The notes under the pieces: model-generated
Told to the model about the DNA's origin: nothing
The model's input: the letters and a program-made list of their open reading frames with translations, nothing else
The model's database searches: none
Shown: positions 25,650-39,041 of the stretch, in pieces
Numbering within the stretch: the first letter of the stretch is position 1
Layout: every line of letters starts with the position of its first letter
Made by a program: the position numbers and the translations under genes
Origin: Hyperoplus lanceolatus
Taxonomy: Eukaryota; Chordata; Actinopteri; Uranoscopiformes; Ammodytidae
Assembly: GCA_026929865.2 (NCBI GenBank)
Contig: CM049398.1
Span: forward strand, 21,849,001-21,913,000
DNA length: 64,000 nt
Direction: 5' to 3'

Positions 25650-26839
25650 TTACAAAGACACGCTGAAACACACACACATAGAGGGCATGAGTCCTGTCTA
25701 TTACATGTAGTTTGAACTCACCTAAAACCAACTTAAAATTCTAAACAGTTCATTAGACCTACCTTGGCTTCCTTTCCCTTAACCACCCTTTCAAGCTGCA
25801 ACTGCATGACTGTAAAAAAACATGGTTTGTGCAACAGCAAAACAGTGACAACTCGGATATGCCTGTGACTTACTTGTAGAATTGTTCTGGAAAAACACCT
25901 CAAACAGCATAGAAACACATTATTATTCCATGTATTGTTACTATCTATCTATGCACAACGGGGACAAAAAAGAGTACAAATTAACCTCTATTTCCTCATA
26001 TACAGAAAACCCCTGGAGACTAATGAGCACCTGTGTTTTAGGACTGGGTCATGTTGTAAGCTGGGAGGACCATGGATGGAGAGAGCTGAAATCGAGTCAT
26101 TCGTGCTGTGAGGGAATACTGCTAAAATAACCACCTGCCTTTACCAAGGATGAGTTTACTGGCAGTAGTGTGTGTTTGGCTCAGCCTGTGCAACAGTGCT
26201 CACACGTGGCAACACTGCCAATCATGCCCTGTTTGTTTCCCCGCGTGGCTTGGCTACAGGTTGTTTGGGACAAATCCACAGGGGGACAGCATGAAGCTCC
26301 CAAGGTGAAATGCCTCGCTGTGTATCCGAGGAGACAAACTGTTGGACAAAAGACGGGTTGGCGGTGACACAGTCTGCGTACACAATTTTGGGAATAGGCA
26401 GTGAACGTTCTCCTGTCTGCCCTGTCTTGTCTGTACTGCTCTGAATGCTTGTATCGATTCTATAGGTGTTGCATTTGTACTTTTATGTCACATTGTATTG
26501 GGTGGTAATGTAAAATCTATTCAGGGACTATAAGGAGGGAAAATAGCAATTTGTGTAACTCTTGCACATTCACAGTTGTAACGTCAATATTTGCACTGCC
26601 CCTGTTAAATAAAACAAAAACATTACAAATAGATTAATAGACAAGGAAATATGTTATTCATAAAACTGTCTCATTCTCCCCACACAGCCCACCAACCATT
26701 AGGAATAAAATAAATCTAACTTATTCAACACTCTCACACACACACTAGCATAGACACACAAACACACACACACACACAAACACAGCCTGCCCACCTCTCA
26801 GAATAGAGAGAGTGAAGACAGTGATTCCAAAACCAACAT
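25257..26839. repeat. 1.6-kb direct duplication, copy A'
   Basis: Second copy of 18807-20394. It starts sharply after TTTGCTC and ends sharply before GAAGGAAGG. It carries shorter or altered simple repeats (CA tract about 25607-25644; an extra CATA). Confidence 0.95.
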
Positions 26840-27005
26840 GAAGGAAGGAAATAACAGCTTCTGGAGAAGAACATCACACAGTGACAGATTTCACCTAGTG
26901 TCAGCGGCAAGGTGGAATGTGTGTCTCGTCTGTGAGTATGCGCGTATGTGAGAGAAACCCATCAAAAACAGGAAACACATGGTAGAAAAAGGCTACAAAG
27001 AGCAT

Positions 27006-27086
<81 letters not shown>

Positions 27087-29447
27087 AAAGCCACAGCAAC
27101 AGTTTTTTTTCTGGGGATGTTTCAGTGTGTGTGTGTGGGGGTGGGGTGCTGTATGTAGATAAGGTTACATTATAGATACTTTTAGAGTAGCTACAGTATC
27201 TCCTTCCAAATCAGAGCGCAGACATGCTAAAAAAAATTAAGAAATACTGCACCTCATCAGTTAAATAACATAGAAGATTAGTGCCCCCACCACAAGTGGC
27301 ATGCACATATTTATCCAGCAGAACCGATGTGGTGTGGTCTACAACAGCAAAACAAGATTCCACATTCTGTAAATCAAATGGCACTCAAGGTAGAATAAAG
27401 TCAGAGGGTCAAAAATCATTCCACTGGATTCCTGAAGACAGCTGTATAGACGCTGAATTAGAACAAAAAGGTCATTGGGATTTGGAGTTATTACACTTCA
27501 CCCTGTTGGGTGCGTAAGTGTGTGTACATAATTGAGTTGCAATTGGTCCAATAGTTGTTGGGACATTTCAGTCAAGCAACAGATTCCAAACTCATGGTGG
27601 CACCAAGAGGAAAAGCAAACTCAGTGGATTTCCTTTATAATGTTCTGTCGATTATTAAGATATTTCACTGGATATAGGAAACCGTTCAGGAGGTCGAGAT
27701 AGTTAGGTCCAAAGTCACTAAATGAAAACAGTTTTCTTTCTAGCATCACCCTAACTCACACCATAACAACAGTCATTAGGATACATCCTCATGGGACAAT
27801 GACTGCCTGTACCAGGATATTGTTCTCATGGGAGCTGAGAGCCAAGGACCTCTTGTTTAGTCATAAACCATCCAGTTTGCCTTAGGGAGCATGCTACAAT
27901 TCAACTTTGATAAAATTTCACTGTTAGAGATAATGAAAATGAGTGTCTGACATTGGCCACTCACAATAAAACCAGTTAGAACAGACTTATGTGATTGGAA
28001 CGTCAAACAATCATGACAAGATCACTGCAATAACAATACATCTGTACTTACAAGACTTATACACTTATATCTTTATTGCATAATATGCAATGAAGAATCA
28101 GCTGTCCCTATATGGTAAGAGACAAATTACAACGAACAGAGAAAAATAGCTAAATTAGCTCAAGCCATAAATCCAAGGGTGTCTGCTTAGAAATACCTGT
28201 TTACCCAGCTGTTGTTATGCTGCCTCTGAGAAATGTGCCAATCAAAAGACCCAGAGAGTATGAAACTTCTCATATAAAACCTCTAAGTAACTAAATCAAC
28301 AATAAATAAAAACTCTACCAAACCACAGCTAAGTGTGGATGTCTGTGGTGTTTGTGCGCGCATACACACACACAAACACATGCACGCACGCACGCACGCA
28401 CACACATGCACGCACACACACACACACACACACGGACTTTATGCTTGAGTACTTTATAAAACCAAGGTTGTTTCTTTTGAATTGCTAGATAAACACACAG
28501 CCACTTATGTTACGGGAATGCAAGCCACAAATTCTCTCGCTGGTATTTTAAACAGCTGCTAGATAGGAGAAAATATCACTGTAGCTTACTAGGGCTCAAT
28601 GATAATGGTCAAATAAAGTCTCAGTGTGGAGGTAAAAGGTTATAGATTGGTCCACATTTGCTGATGTGGTGTATTTTGTCATAACACATCCTAAAATGAC
28701 TGTTTAATTAAGTAAAACCATTATACTGAATAACAAGATATCTACAAGTCAAAATGCATCTCTCCATGTGTGCTGAGCTATAGGAAAGGACTGTCATGTA
28801 GAGTCCCACAACAAGGCCATTATAAAAATAGTGCTCACCCAAGAATGGTAAGAGACAGGGTCAGGAATGTGGGTTGTTTGGCTTGGTCATCGAAAGGGAA
28901 AACCTCCGGTATTTCTGCTTTAGCTTACATACATTAAAATAGGCTCATGAATGACTGTTTTACGAGCCTAACAGTAGTTAGTTTATGTGAAGTTGTTAAA
29001 CCTTACTATTCTGAAATTCTGAGTAGACTCATAGGCACCCCATGGTGCATTGCTTTGAAGATGATGTTTCCCACTAAGCCTCTTTTGGTAATAGTTTAAG
29101 GAATAGTCAGTGTCCACCTATCAGGGACAACAAGGAGGCAGATCTTTATGACCAAAGTGACACTCATCTTACTTAGAGTCTGAGGATAAAAGGCCTTAGA
29201 ATCAGAAGAATAGCGGGTTTTGCTAGGAGCTTTTCATGATGCATCTACCTCACTTTAATTTGACTCCAATACTTCGCATATTTTGATTGGCTTCGTTCTT
29301 TTGATTGCAGTCTGAGTTTTTGTTTATAATAAAGAATTGTTCTGGAAAACCTCCTCAACTGCATCAAGCTGTCTCTTTTTTCATCATCCTGGTACCACCA
29401 CAGTTTTTGAAAGTCTGTCCAGAAACGACACTGACAAGGTAGTTGTA
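26840..29447. other. Intergenic, mostly unrecognised
   Basis: Contains a pure CA tract at 27007-27083 and a mixed CA/GCAC tract at 28363-28434. No coding exon was found. The 78-codon frame at 27281-27517 has no recognisable motif. Confidence 0.5.
27007..27083. repeat. (CA)n microsatellite
   Basis: About 38 uninterrupted units shortly after the end of copy A'. Confidence 0.95.
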
Positions 29448-29969
29448 TTAAAGGTCACATATTATGCTAAATGCACTTTTTAAATGTGTTCTAACATATC
29501 CATGGGTCCACGGTGTGCCTAGAGACTGCCAAAATATTTTAAAAAATAACAATCTCTCCTGTTCTCACTCTCCCCCTTTCTGAAACCCCCACCCCTCTCC
29601 CCAATATACTCCAGTCAGAATGTTCCCCTTTTCTGACCTCACAAACTGGAAAGCCAGAAGCTTCCACTGTGCAGCCCACACCCCTATTTCTTATTGGTCC
29701 ACGGCCCTGACAGACAGAGGGCAAGGCGTATCTGGCTTCGCTTCCGGACAGGGGGCGGGGGCAGCTCAAAGATTGTATATTTACGAGGGGAGCTGCAGCT
29801 CTTTTTAAAAAATAGGCCATTGTAAGATTAGCTGAACATCAGCATAGTACAATAAATTATCTGTAAGTTTTTTTCAGCAAACAATTAAAGAAAAACGTAT
29901 TAGGGACCACTAAGACCATATAATATAGTGTATAATAGTACCGAAAAGTGTATAATACGGGAGCTTTAA
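29448..29969. mobile_element. TTAA-type MITE
   Basis: Flanked by TTAA at 29448-29451 and 29966-29969. The left end reads TTAAAGGTCACATATTATGC and the right end, complemented, TTAAAGCTCCCGTATTATAC, an imperfect inverted repeat. The middle is GC-rich (GGGGGCGGGGGCAGC) and non-coding. Confidence 0.75.
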
Positions 29970-30998
29970 GAGCAGTAACAAAACAGTATATGAAAGTACT
30001 GCAGAGATATGCTCCAACGTGACTCCTTGTAAAATTCTACAGTTCTATGTTTATTGATTGTGGACTGCTTCAGTTGCTTGTTTGAATAAATGCATCTTGT
30101 ACTTTTACACAGTGTGTGTGTGTGTGTGTGTGTGTGTCCAAAGATCATGTAAGTTCTGCTAGTAGCATGTCAGTTGAGGAAGCTGTAATTCATATACTGT
30201 ATATATAATATTGACTTTTCACATCCATTCCCAACAAAACAAACAATAAACTATTTATAAAGCAAGTAAAGTCGACAGAAGCTCTTGCCCAAACAAACCC
30301 ATTCAGCCTAGAAAATCATGGAGCATCTTCATGGCCAAACAAATCCGACATGACTTCACCTACTGAGTAAACAAACAGCATGAACTGCTAACCTGAGAGC
30401 AACAACCCCCTCTGCATTACAAGCTGATCACTCAGACTATGCTTCACCATCAGTATAAGTCCTTTTGAGAAGGTCTACCAAATGTAGTCACTTCAAAGTG
30501 GCGTGGGCAAAATCCATTAGTCGCACAGCAAGTAAAAGACAGGGGAGGACAGAGAAATCACCTCATGCTCTTTGTGAATTAGTGCTCTATTCCAAGTCTG
30601 GCAAACAGGCCATTAGCTATTGTTTTTTTGACTGGAACAAAGTCCTATTGAAAGGCTGCCAGGTTTTGGGGGAAAATGCTCTTTGAAGACAAGGACAGAA
30701 GTGGGGGGGACGGAGAGACAAATCTTCTCTCCGTCCTTCTGCGGTTGGAAAGACACACTTTAAAGAGAGAAAAAACATTTTACTGTCTAAAATAGAGTCT
30801 GATAAGGGCTTGATAACCTTTTTGAATGTTATAATGACTTGGGGACCGTTTCCGGGATTGGTCTGGGAAAGAACATCAGTAATGAAAGTGTCACAAGTGT
30901 TTCAAGAAGCTCTACGCTGATTGCAGCAGGGTTGTGGCCATTGTGTGTATGTGTGTGTACTGTATCTGCGTTTGTGTGTGTGTGTGTGTGTGTGACTG

Positions 30999-31089
<91 letters not shown>

Positions 31090-33129
31090 ATTGCAGACAC
31101 CCATAGGCAGGTTATCTGCAGTATGAAAGGAAGTCTGTTCTCTGACATCCCAGACTGGCAGTCATAACTCATAACTGACGGCCACAAAACACATAAATAC
31201 ATTGGCACACATTAGATACAGTATGTGTGCAACCACAGATGGACAGACCAAAATAAACACACTATTGCAAACAGTGTACAGATAGTGTCTCACACAACAC
31301 ACACAGTCTCACTAAATAAAGTCCAGACTGTGCCCCTCTGCTGCATAATTTACAGTCAGTGTCTGTGAGCATCTAACCTGTTTTTGATGATGTTGGTGGA
31401 AACTTGCAGGTGATTATTATTTCTTTTCCAAAATCGTGACTCACCCATACACATTTTTTTATATTAGTGCACTAATATAACAAAAAAAATGGGGGGGGAA
31501 GTCTCTTGGCAGGAAGAATTATGTCTTGCTTTAAATCTAGTTTGGTTCCAAGATAATAGCATGCCACATCCTGCTATGTAAAAGCGTGAAAGAACATTTG
31601 GCAAATCTGGGAGTCAATCATGCATGTCAAAACATAGCTGTAAACACCAATGTGGTGTGGGCAGTACAAACATTTGATTAAATGTCAACCTCAAAAATAT
31701 AATTCAATAGCGCTTAAGGAAGCTCCAACAGTAAATATATCATGCTTGATCTATAATGTATGTACCCCCTGAGCAGCAGTGACAAGATGCATCGTCCCTT
31801 CATATTTTATGAAACACTGCAATTATGGCGAAGCAGAGGGAACTTATACATGACTGCACCCCCATCGCAGCAATGTGATATTTCACACAAGGACACAGTG
31901 TCAAAATGTGTCATACAGTATATTTGACTTTACATCATTATTTTCCATTGAAATTAATTACACGTCGGGTTATTGACGGATACATTTGCAAAGCTGACAT
32001 TTACACAGGGGCTCAGGACAACGCTCTCTTCTCTTAACACGGTTTACAGTGGACTTGGCAATCGTCAACAGCAATCAATCCGCTTCTGTCCATTACACCT
32101 GTCCTAAAATGGCTCCATTGGTTTTGGTTGTAAACTTGAATTGACTTCAAGATTTTTTTCGGTTGTTTAAAGAGCTTTCAGGGGCCTTGCTCTATAATAC
32201 GTGTTTGTTTCTTAAAAGCTACCCAGACCTCTTGTCATGTGGCGCTTAACTTTTTCCTCAAGTCAAATTTTAAGTTTTTATGTTCTTTCTCCATTACTTT
32301 TCAATAGGATTAATCTTTATTCATACTTCTTACTCACTTACCTACTCCACATTAAGTAGAGCACTACGTTCACCCAATGCCAATGCATTTATATATGTTT
32401 TCTTGATTTCTCTTACTTATTGAATTACCTACTTACTAGACCGTAGCACTGGTATGCAGCCATTGTTATTATTACTGATGTGACAAATAAACCAGTTGTC
32501 AGCCAATAAAGTCAGCCACAGATAAATGCAGCTCTGAAGCTCATTGCTGTGTCCAAAATAACTCTCTATTTAGTATAGTGCACTATATTTACCCAAAGTC
32601 GATTTATTTGAGTGTCCAAATTCAGGGTCCCTTGTTTTACATATCTGTTTCTCCTCGTTTTTCCTAAATTGAATGGCACTCTGCAGCAAGCATTTTGTGC
32701 CATCCCACAGGTTAAACAGGGGCCACACATTGTGATTTGCACCAACCAAAAGCAAGATGGTGAAGGCAGGAGCGTGTCTTGTGTGGGTTAGGTAGGAGTG
32801 TTAAAAGCATTTTGGAGCCACTTACGCTATTTTCTCTCCCTTCACAGCCTTCTTAAAGCAACGCGGTCTCTGACACTGTGCGTGATTCAGTGCTGTGTGC
32901 TTTGACTGTGTACCTGTCTCTAATAGAAAGAGTGAAATCAGGTTTGCTATGAAGATGAGTCACCATCACACTGCTCTCTTGAAAGGATTGGTAACTTTCC
33001 TCTGCCTATCCCTCTGTCCTGATGCACTCTCACACATTTCTCTTTTATTTAACCATTTTCATCTGCGTCAGCTTCCATCAAGCTTGCTCGCCCCTCTTTT
33101 TCCTCCACTTTCTATTGGATTCCTTCCTT
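29970..33129. other. Intergenic, microsatellites only
   Basis: TG runs lie at 30112-30138, 30972-30994 and 31001-31088, and a 22-bp perfect palindrome at 31459-31480. No gene recognised. Confidence 0.5.
30972..31088. repeat. (TG)n microsatellite, interrupted once
   Basis: Two TG runs separated by ACTGT; the second is about 44 pure units. Confidence 0.95.
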
Positions 33130-34436
33130 TCACTTCCAGTTTCATCCCACAAGCCATAAGACCGTTGAACTCCTGAGCTACCAAACTCATCCCTATGCCA
33201 CTTTGCAACCACACCATATCGTGTGCCGTATACATATTTTAAAAATCATATTACATGTACAGTATACAGTTATTATTATTTTTATTTCCATGTACAGTAT
33301 TGAACATTTAATTTGACTTTATTTTGCATTATACTTAAAGCGGCTACGAGTAACATTTAAATATCTTTTAAACAGCCTCATGTTTCCTCTGATAATCATA
33401 AATTACCTTTAACAGCAAACGAGACCATCAGTGCAAAGACAGACGTTTTTAAATAGTTTTTATTACTGCTTTTGGTCTGGTCACACACCCAGTCCGATTT
33501 TCGGTTCGCTCGTGCAAGCTCTATGGTCACATATCTGTATTGGTCGCAGATTTCAGTGTGGCGCAGCAACGTGAATTGAGAAGCCTATCCCTCCAGGTGA
33601 GGGAAGGGGAGCGGGAGCCTTGTTTGATACAGTTATTTGTCGTCATAATGACTGATAACGGGGCTGAACCATCAAAGAGAAAAAAGAAAATGCAATGAAA
33701 AGCTAAAAGGGAGAGTGATATAGGCTACGGGGGGGACGAGGGCGTTGCCAAGCAACGTGTATACAATTTCTCGAGAGCGAAACTAGACTGCAGTAGACTG
33801 CAAAGTTTGCTTTGCTTCACCATCATCAGATAACCATTATCTGAAATAGCAATTATTTACAACAACATAAACACATTACCTCATCGTGATCCATACTAAC
33901 TGCCGTCTCTCGTTCATTCGCTTTCTGTGAGGAGTCGGACACGTAATCTTTCAGCTCCGTGAGAGAGAGTAGTTAGGTGACACTGCTGCATCAACTCATT
34001 GCAATCAGGTGCGTGTGGCAGTGACTGGCATTAGTTCATGCAGTGTCAAAACCACTCTCACGGAGCCGAAAAGAGTCCTCACACTTTCAACACACGGACA
34101 TGCACTATATTGCTCCCTTCTCAGTTCACACTCACGCGCCTGGCACGAGCTGGAAAACAGCTTTGTGACAGCGGGCGTTGTAAAAATACTACCGCTTTTG
34201 TCCAAAGGGGACGCCAACGTGCCATGTTACTCGTAGTGGCTTTAATATTTATATGGTGCACCTTATCCCTACACTTTTCATCTGCACTGCGTCCTAGCAC
34301 TTTTTTGTGTTTATTTGTCTCAGCTTGCTCTCTTCACTTGTGTGTTTCTATTAGACATTTTCTTCTTCTATATTGCATTGTTGAGAGGAGCCTGGGACTT
34401 ATGCATATGACAATAAAGCATTTTGAATCTTGAATC
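33130..34436 (+). mobile_element. LINE 3' end, split by a MITE
   Basis: The left part (about 33130-33334) ends an open frame with SSFIPQAIRPLNS and a stop, like the C-termini of several fish LINE reverse transcriptases. The right part (34246-34436) ends GACAATAAAGCATTTTGAAT followed by CTTGAATC, a tail type seen at LINE 3' ends. The two parts are separated by the TTAA element at 33335-34245. The clade is not assigned. Confidence 0.5.
33335..34245. mobile_element. TTAA-type MITE inserted in a LINE
   Basis: TTAA lies at 33335-33338 and 34242-34245. The ends TTAAAGCGGCTACGAGTAAC and (complement) TTAAAGCCACTACGAGTAAC are inverted repeats with two differences. The 911-bp body has no intact transposase. 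Confidence 0.85.
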
Positions 34437-37400
34437 CCTTAATATACATTTACCCTTTTACCCAATCAAACCTTTATATTTGGGTTTCTGGTTTATTCTT
34501 GCACTCTCTTCCTTCTGCGTCTGTAATGTCTTGTGCTTTGCAGTGAAAAGTCAGTATTACATCTTCAGCTCTCTGTAGTGGATACATGGTATAAATTCAG
34601 TTGATTGACATTTCTTTCTCTTCCACCTCAAAAGGCCCCTCTGTTTTCAAACTTTTGTAGTCCCATATTTTCCTGTCCTCTTTCCCCCCATCCCTACCTC
34701 CCAAGCCTCTTTATCTGTCTTTTCATTTATTTTCCCCTTTATTTCGCTCTCTGAGTCGTGCCTTAAAGGCCCCATACCGCAGCTGCAACGCTGCCGCCTA
34801 TGCTTCTGAATTTATTCTGCAAAGAAATGTTTATCCCATAGATAAACTGTCTAAGTTTATCATAAACAGACTTTACACATACAGGAAGTAGAGTATGAAA
34901 TGATCAATAAAAAATTCAGTCAGTATTGGATTAAATTAACAAAACGTTCTGAAAGATGCCAAGACCTTTGCCGCCTGACTCCACTCACATCTCTCTACAT
35001 TTGCTAAGCTGTTTTGTCAGACTGCGTCTGTCCGTCTGCTTGCTTGGCAGAGTTTATCTCTACTAATGAAGCATGATAGTGACAGAAACGCTGAGGTAAT
35101 CCTGCCCTGGATACAGCGCCCAGTCTAATTACACAAATGAACAGACGGACTATCCAACAGGCTGATAGAGATATAAACATGCTGCAGACGCTCTCTGTTG
35201 CATTGGCACTTTGAGTCACATGAGAGATGAGACCTGGTCTGAATTTGGAGGATGTGTGAATCAAATTGGAAAAAATGCTGTAATGCGTTTCATGTGATAC
35301 AATAAAATATTTGCTCTCTCTGCACATCCCCTCCTACCCCCCATAGGAATTAATCAAATGTATCTAAGTTAGAACAAGCACATTTCCATGACTTAAACGC
35401 AAATTCAAAGACAACATTCAAGGCAACACAGCAACAGTTTCGTGTTTCTCAAGTCCCGCCATTCCACTGCTCTGCTGATGCAATGCTGATGATATTCTCG
35501 AAAGTCAAAGATACACACATGATGCACAAACACATTGGAAACATACACACAGAAAAGCTCACAAACACACACTGTTTCCAATATCTACAATTATCTGAAC
35601 ACACTGGAACACACTTCTGTTTGTCTCTTGTGTGTAAAGTCGATGTTTGAGACACACAAAGATACAAACGGATTGTTCAAATCTATATAATTCAGTCTGG
35701 AGCAATGGCATGGCAATGCAGAAGAATCACAAATAAGATAGAGGTTTTGCTGCAAAAAGTAGTGAGTGTTTTCTTTAGTGTGTTGCAAATCCCTTCGTCA
35801 TGTTTGAGACAAATAAATTGTAGTCAGAAATAATCTACTTGACTGCAGGAATCCTCCTCCTGTCAACAACCTGACACCACAGACAACACAACATGTACAC
35901 ATTATAGTTTCACCGCTGTTCAAATCTAAAAGAAAGCTCACTGTTTGCACTTCACAGACACACTCCTGGGACTGTTTTCGTAAAGAATATGTATCTAGCT
36001 TTGCAGTGTATGCAGTTAAAGGACAGTGGGGGAACATGGTGTTATTAAAAGGAACGTATCTGTCTAAAGGCTAATCAATGGGCTCTACATGCCAACCATA
36101 GATAGTAACACATAGATAGTAAATGCCAACACAACACTCTGATTCAAAAACCAAGCTGATCACCTCTTCTTCAGAGGAAAACCATGTCCGTCTGTAGCGT
36201 GGGAGGTCCAGAAACACACCAAAAACACTATCTTGACGGCTGTTCATGTTGCGATAGTTTTTGAGGAAGTAACACGTTTTGACTCAAATCTGATTAACCT
36301 AGGTTGCCCAATGTTTAGAGATATAAGAAACCAGCAGCAGATCACAAAGATAATTTTCTGGCCACATCCACCAGACACTGCCTGCTAAATATAAAGTTTA
36401 CAGCATCTGTGTAATGCTGACCATTCTATGGGGGACAACAATTAAGCTCACTGCAATTATAAAATGTGAAAATGTGGTGGTTTTACTTTTTTTCTTCACC
36501 TAACATTTTATGTAAGTCTAATTGGCCAGCGTCAGCCCACACACGGCATGACTTGTCAGGCTTTCACTGCTTGATTGTTACCAACACTTCCCCGACTGTG
36601 GCTCTCCTCCCACTTCAGTGCAGCCAATGTCACGATGAGTCATCAGAAAACTAGATGAATACAGGTGAGATGCTGAAAAAAATATGATGAAAATGCTGTT
36701 TTTGTGGTGCTGAAAACACAAACACATTCCCCCTTTAAATTTGCAGTTCCTTACAAAGCCTTGCACTTTTACCAAAAATCAGCACAATTATTGAGTTGCC
36801 CTTTTTATTATTATTAATTTGTATAATGAATCCCACTGAAAATTTACTATTTTCATGTTGCAGAAATGACTAAATAAACTGCAAAACCCTGGGAGGATCT
36901 TCCTTCATGTATTTTTACACCATGAAGGCTGGTGCCCCAGAGGCAAGTTATAACCTAAATGATGAGACATCCTGTATTTCCTTGTATAAGAGAGAGATTC
37001 ATATGCTTAAAATTATTACTTTTGGGGACTGGGGTAAGGTTGCATGCACTGTAGCCTAATAGCAAGGTGAACATGAAACACACATACACACTAGGACTTG
37101 GTGACTTTACAGTGATCCACAAAACACAACAAAGAACCTTTATGCTCTCTGAGCATGTGTATCATCCATAATATAAAGTGTCTATATGTAAACGTGTCTG
37201 TCTGTGTGTGTGGGTGATCCATGGTTAGTCTAAGGGCCGATAGACAGGGCAGTGGTCATAAATCTGCCCAGCCGTAACCACGGTGATTTGCAGGTCCAGA
37301 GAAACCATAAACATCGGCACTGAGCGGCCCGCTGCCCTCAGAGGAGGCTGAATTAAGTGGTGAGTGTGTGCCTGTGTGTTTGTGAGTGCTGTGTGTGTGT

Positions 37401-37751
37401 GTGTGTGTAGCCTATCCCTCGTTAAACACGTGTGCATGATTTTGCTGAAGGGCATCCTTTGCTGGAGATGGGAGAGCTGCGGGCTGTGATTGGCCGGTGG
37501 TCTGAGGGGGTCATTAATCTACGCTGCTCCATTGGCTGTGACGGCGGAGGGGAGGGGTTAGTGCAGCCGGTCAGTTAGCGGCTGTCAGCTTTCTAATCTG
37601 GAACATTCTTCAATATTAGATGGAATGTGCAGAGGATCAGTGGGGCCAAACTGGATTCACTAAAACACTAAATTTTTCTGTCGTGTCCTTTCTTGTTTCT
37701 CACTGTTTCTTATTAGACAGCCAAGTTTCCTGATTTATGTATTTATCGGGT
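34437..37751. other. Intergenic, nothing recognised
   Basis: AT-rich sequence with short CA and TG tracts (around 37380-37408). No exons or complete transposon ends were seen. Confidence 0.45.
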
Positions 37752-37756
37752 CTTAG

Positions 37757-38281
37757 TGTAACGGCTGGACAGGGAGGACACAGACACAGTGACAGTACCA
37801 TTTTAAGAGGGTTTATTTAGAAGGAATCTGGGGTTTCGGGCCGGGCTCCGGAGGGGCTGGCAGGCATGGGGGTCCAGGGAGAAGTGCCAAGGGAATCCGG
37901 GGAGACGAGCAGAGGCAGGCAAGAGCAGGCAGGCAGGGGGGTCCAGGGAGGGAGAGCTGGCTGACGAGGGCTGGAGCTGGTGGCAGGAGTCAGGCTTGAG
38001 GACTGTGGCAAAAAAGAACAGTATTAGCAACAAGCTAAATGCAGGCAGAACTACACCGAGTCTAGGTGGCTGGAGAGTTACTGACTGGGTAACAGAGTTT
38101 ACAATCTGGCAGTGTCTGGAAGGTTGAACCGGGTATTGTAGAGCAGTAGATTAGAAGATTGGTGGCAGCTGTGGATGAAGGGTGCCTGGCTCCTGCACAC
38201 CTGACTCCAACCCTGCAATCAGACAAGGGAAAGGGGAGAACAAAACCACAAAGGGCTTGAGGCCCAGGCAGGATCGTAACA
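37757..38281 (-). mobile_element. Solo LTR, probably Ty3/Gypsy-type
   Basis: On the - strand it runs from TGTTACGATCC to CCGTTACA, with the TG...CA ends of an LTR and an AATAAA signal at 37812-37817. It is flanked by a 5-bp target-site duplication, CTTAG (37752-37756 and 38282-38286). There is no internal region, so this is a solo LTR fossil left by recombination between two LTRs. Family assignment rests on general LTR form. It predates the neighbouring hAT insertion. Confidence 0.7.
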
Positions 38282-38288
38282 CTTAGAG

Positions 38289-39033
38289 CAGTGGTTCTCA
38301 AAGTGTGGGGCGCGTCCCACCGATGGGGAATAGAGACATGACAGGTGGGGCGCAACAAACGGGAGGAATATATTTTAGTATTATGTTTTTTTTTTTACCG
38401 TTTCAATCAGAAGTGACCTTATAAATCACACAACCGGATGGTGGAGAAAGTCCCGTCAGTTAAAAATAGTGATCCAGTTTTCAAATCCATGTTAAAATCT
38501 GCAGGAAATTAGAGCTACTTTGCTTTAAAAAAGTTGCTAATGGTGTCAAATATGTTGTATTCAGGTCGGCTCTGTAATGTGAATATTAGGCAAATGTCTA
38601 TAAAAGGTCATCATGATGTGTTCAAATGTAACACAAAAAAATAATAATTTTGGTTTTCTGCAAGAAACTCGAATAACATGGTTTTGGTGAAAAACTTGTT
38701 TTCCCAGCAATATAACATAGATAGTAAATATGGAATTATGACCTGTTGAATTTCCTATCTTGAGCTCTGATCATCTTATAGGCAATTAAAGCAATAATAC
38801 CAGTTCCCTTTCAACAAAATAATAGAAAAGTATCGATAGTGGTCACGATAAGGACTCAAATTGTTAAGGAGACTCGATAATGGTTGTATTCCTTGATTTT
38901 ATTTCAATACATTTTAAACTTTTAAGCCTGACCTATTTCGTTACTATTTTGTTAACGCAATCGGGAATGGTGGGGCTCGAAAATATCCCCACCTCCAAAC
39001 TGGGGAATGACAAATAAAGCTTGAGAACCACTG
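38289..39033. mobile_element. hAT-type nonautonomous element
   Basis: Left end CAGTGGTTCTCAAAGTGTGG, right end TTGAGAACCACTG, perfect for 13 bp apart from one base. A perfect 8-bp target-site duplication, ACTTAGAG, lies at 38281-38288 and 39034-39041. It is 745 bp with no transposase, and is an internally deleted relative of 22891-24051. Confidence 0.9.
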
Positions 39034-39041
39034 ACTTAGAG

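Noticed and set aside
28363-28434. Short regularly repeated GCAC/CA units considered as an array
   Set aside because: It is a mixed microsatellite with no spacer structure; nothing in the window resembles a CRISPR array.
28780-29440. LTR-like layout with a TATA-like ATAAAAGG and AATAAA near the end
   Set aside because: No paired TG...CA ends, no target-site duplication and no second copy were found, so it is not called.
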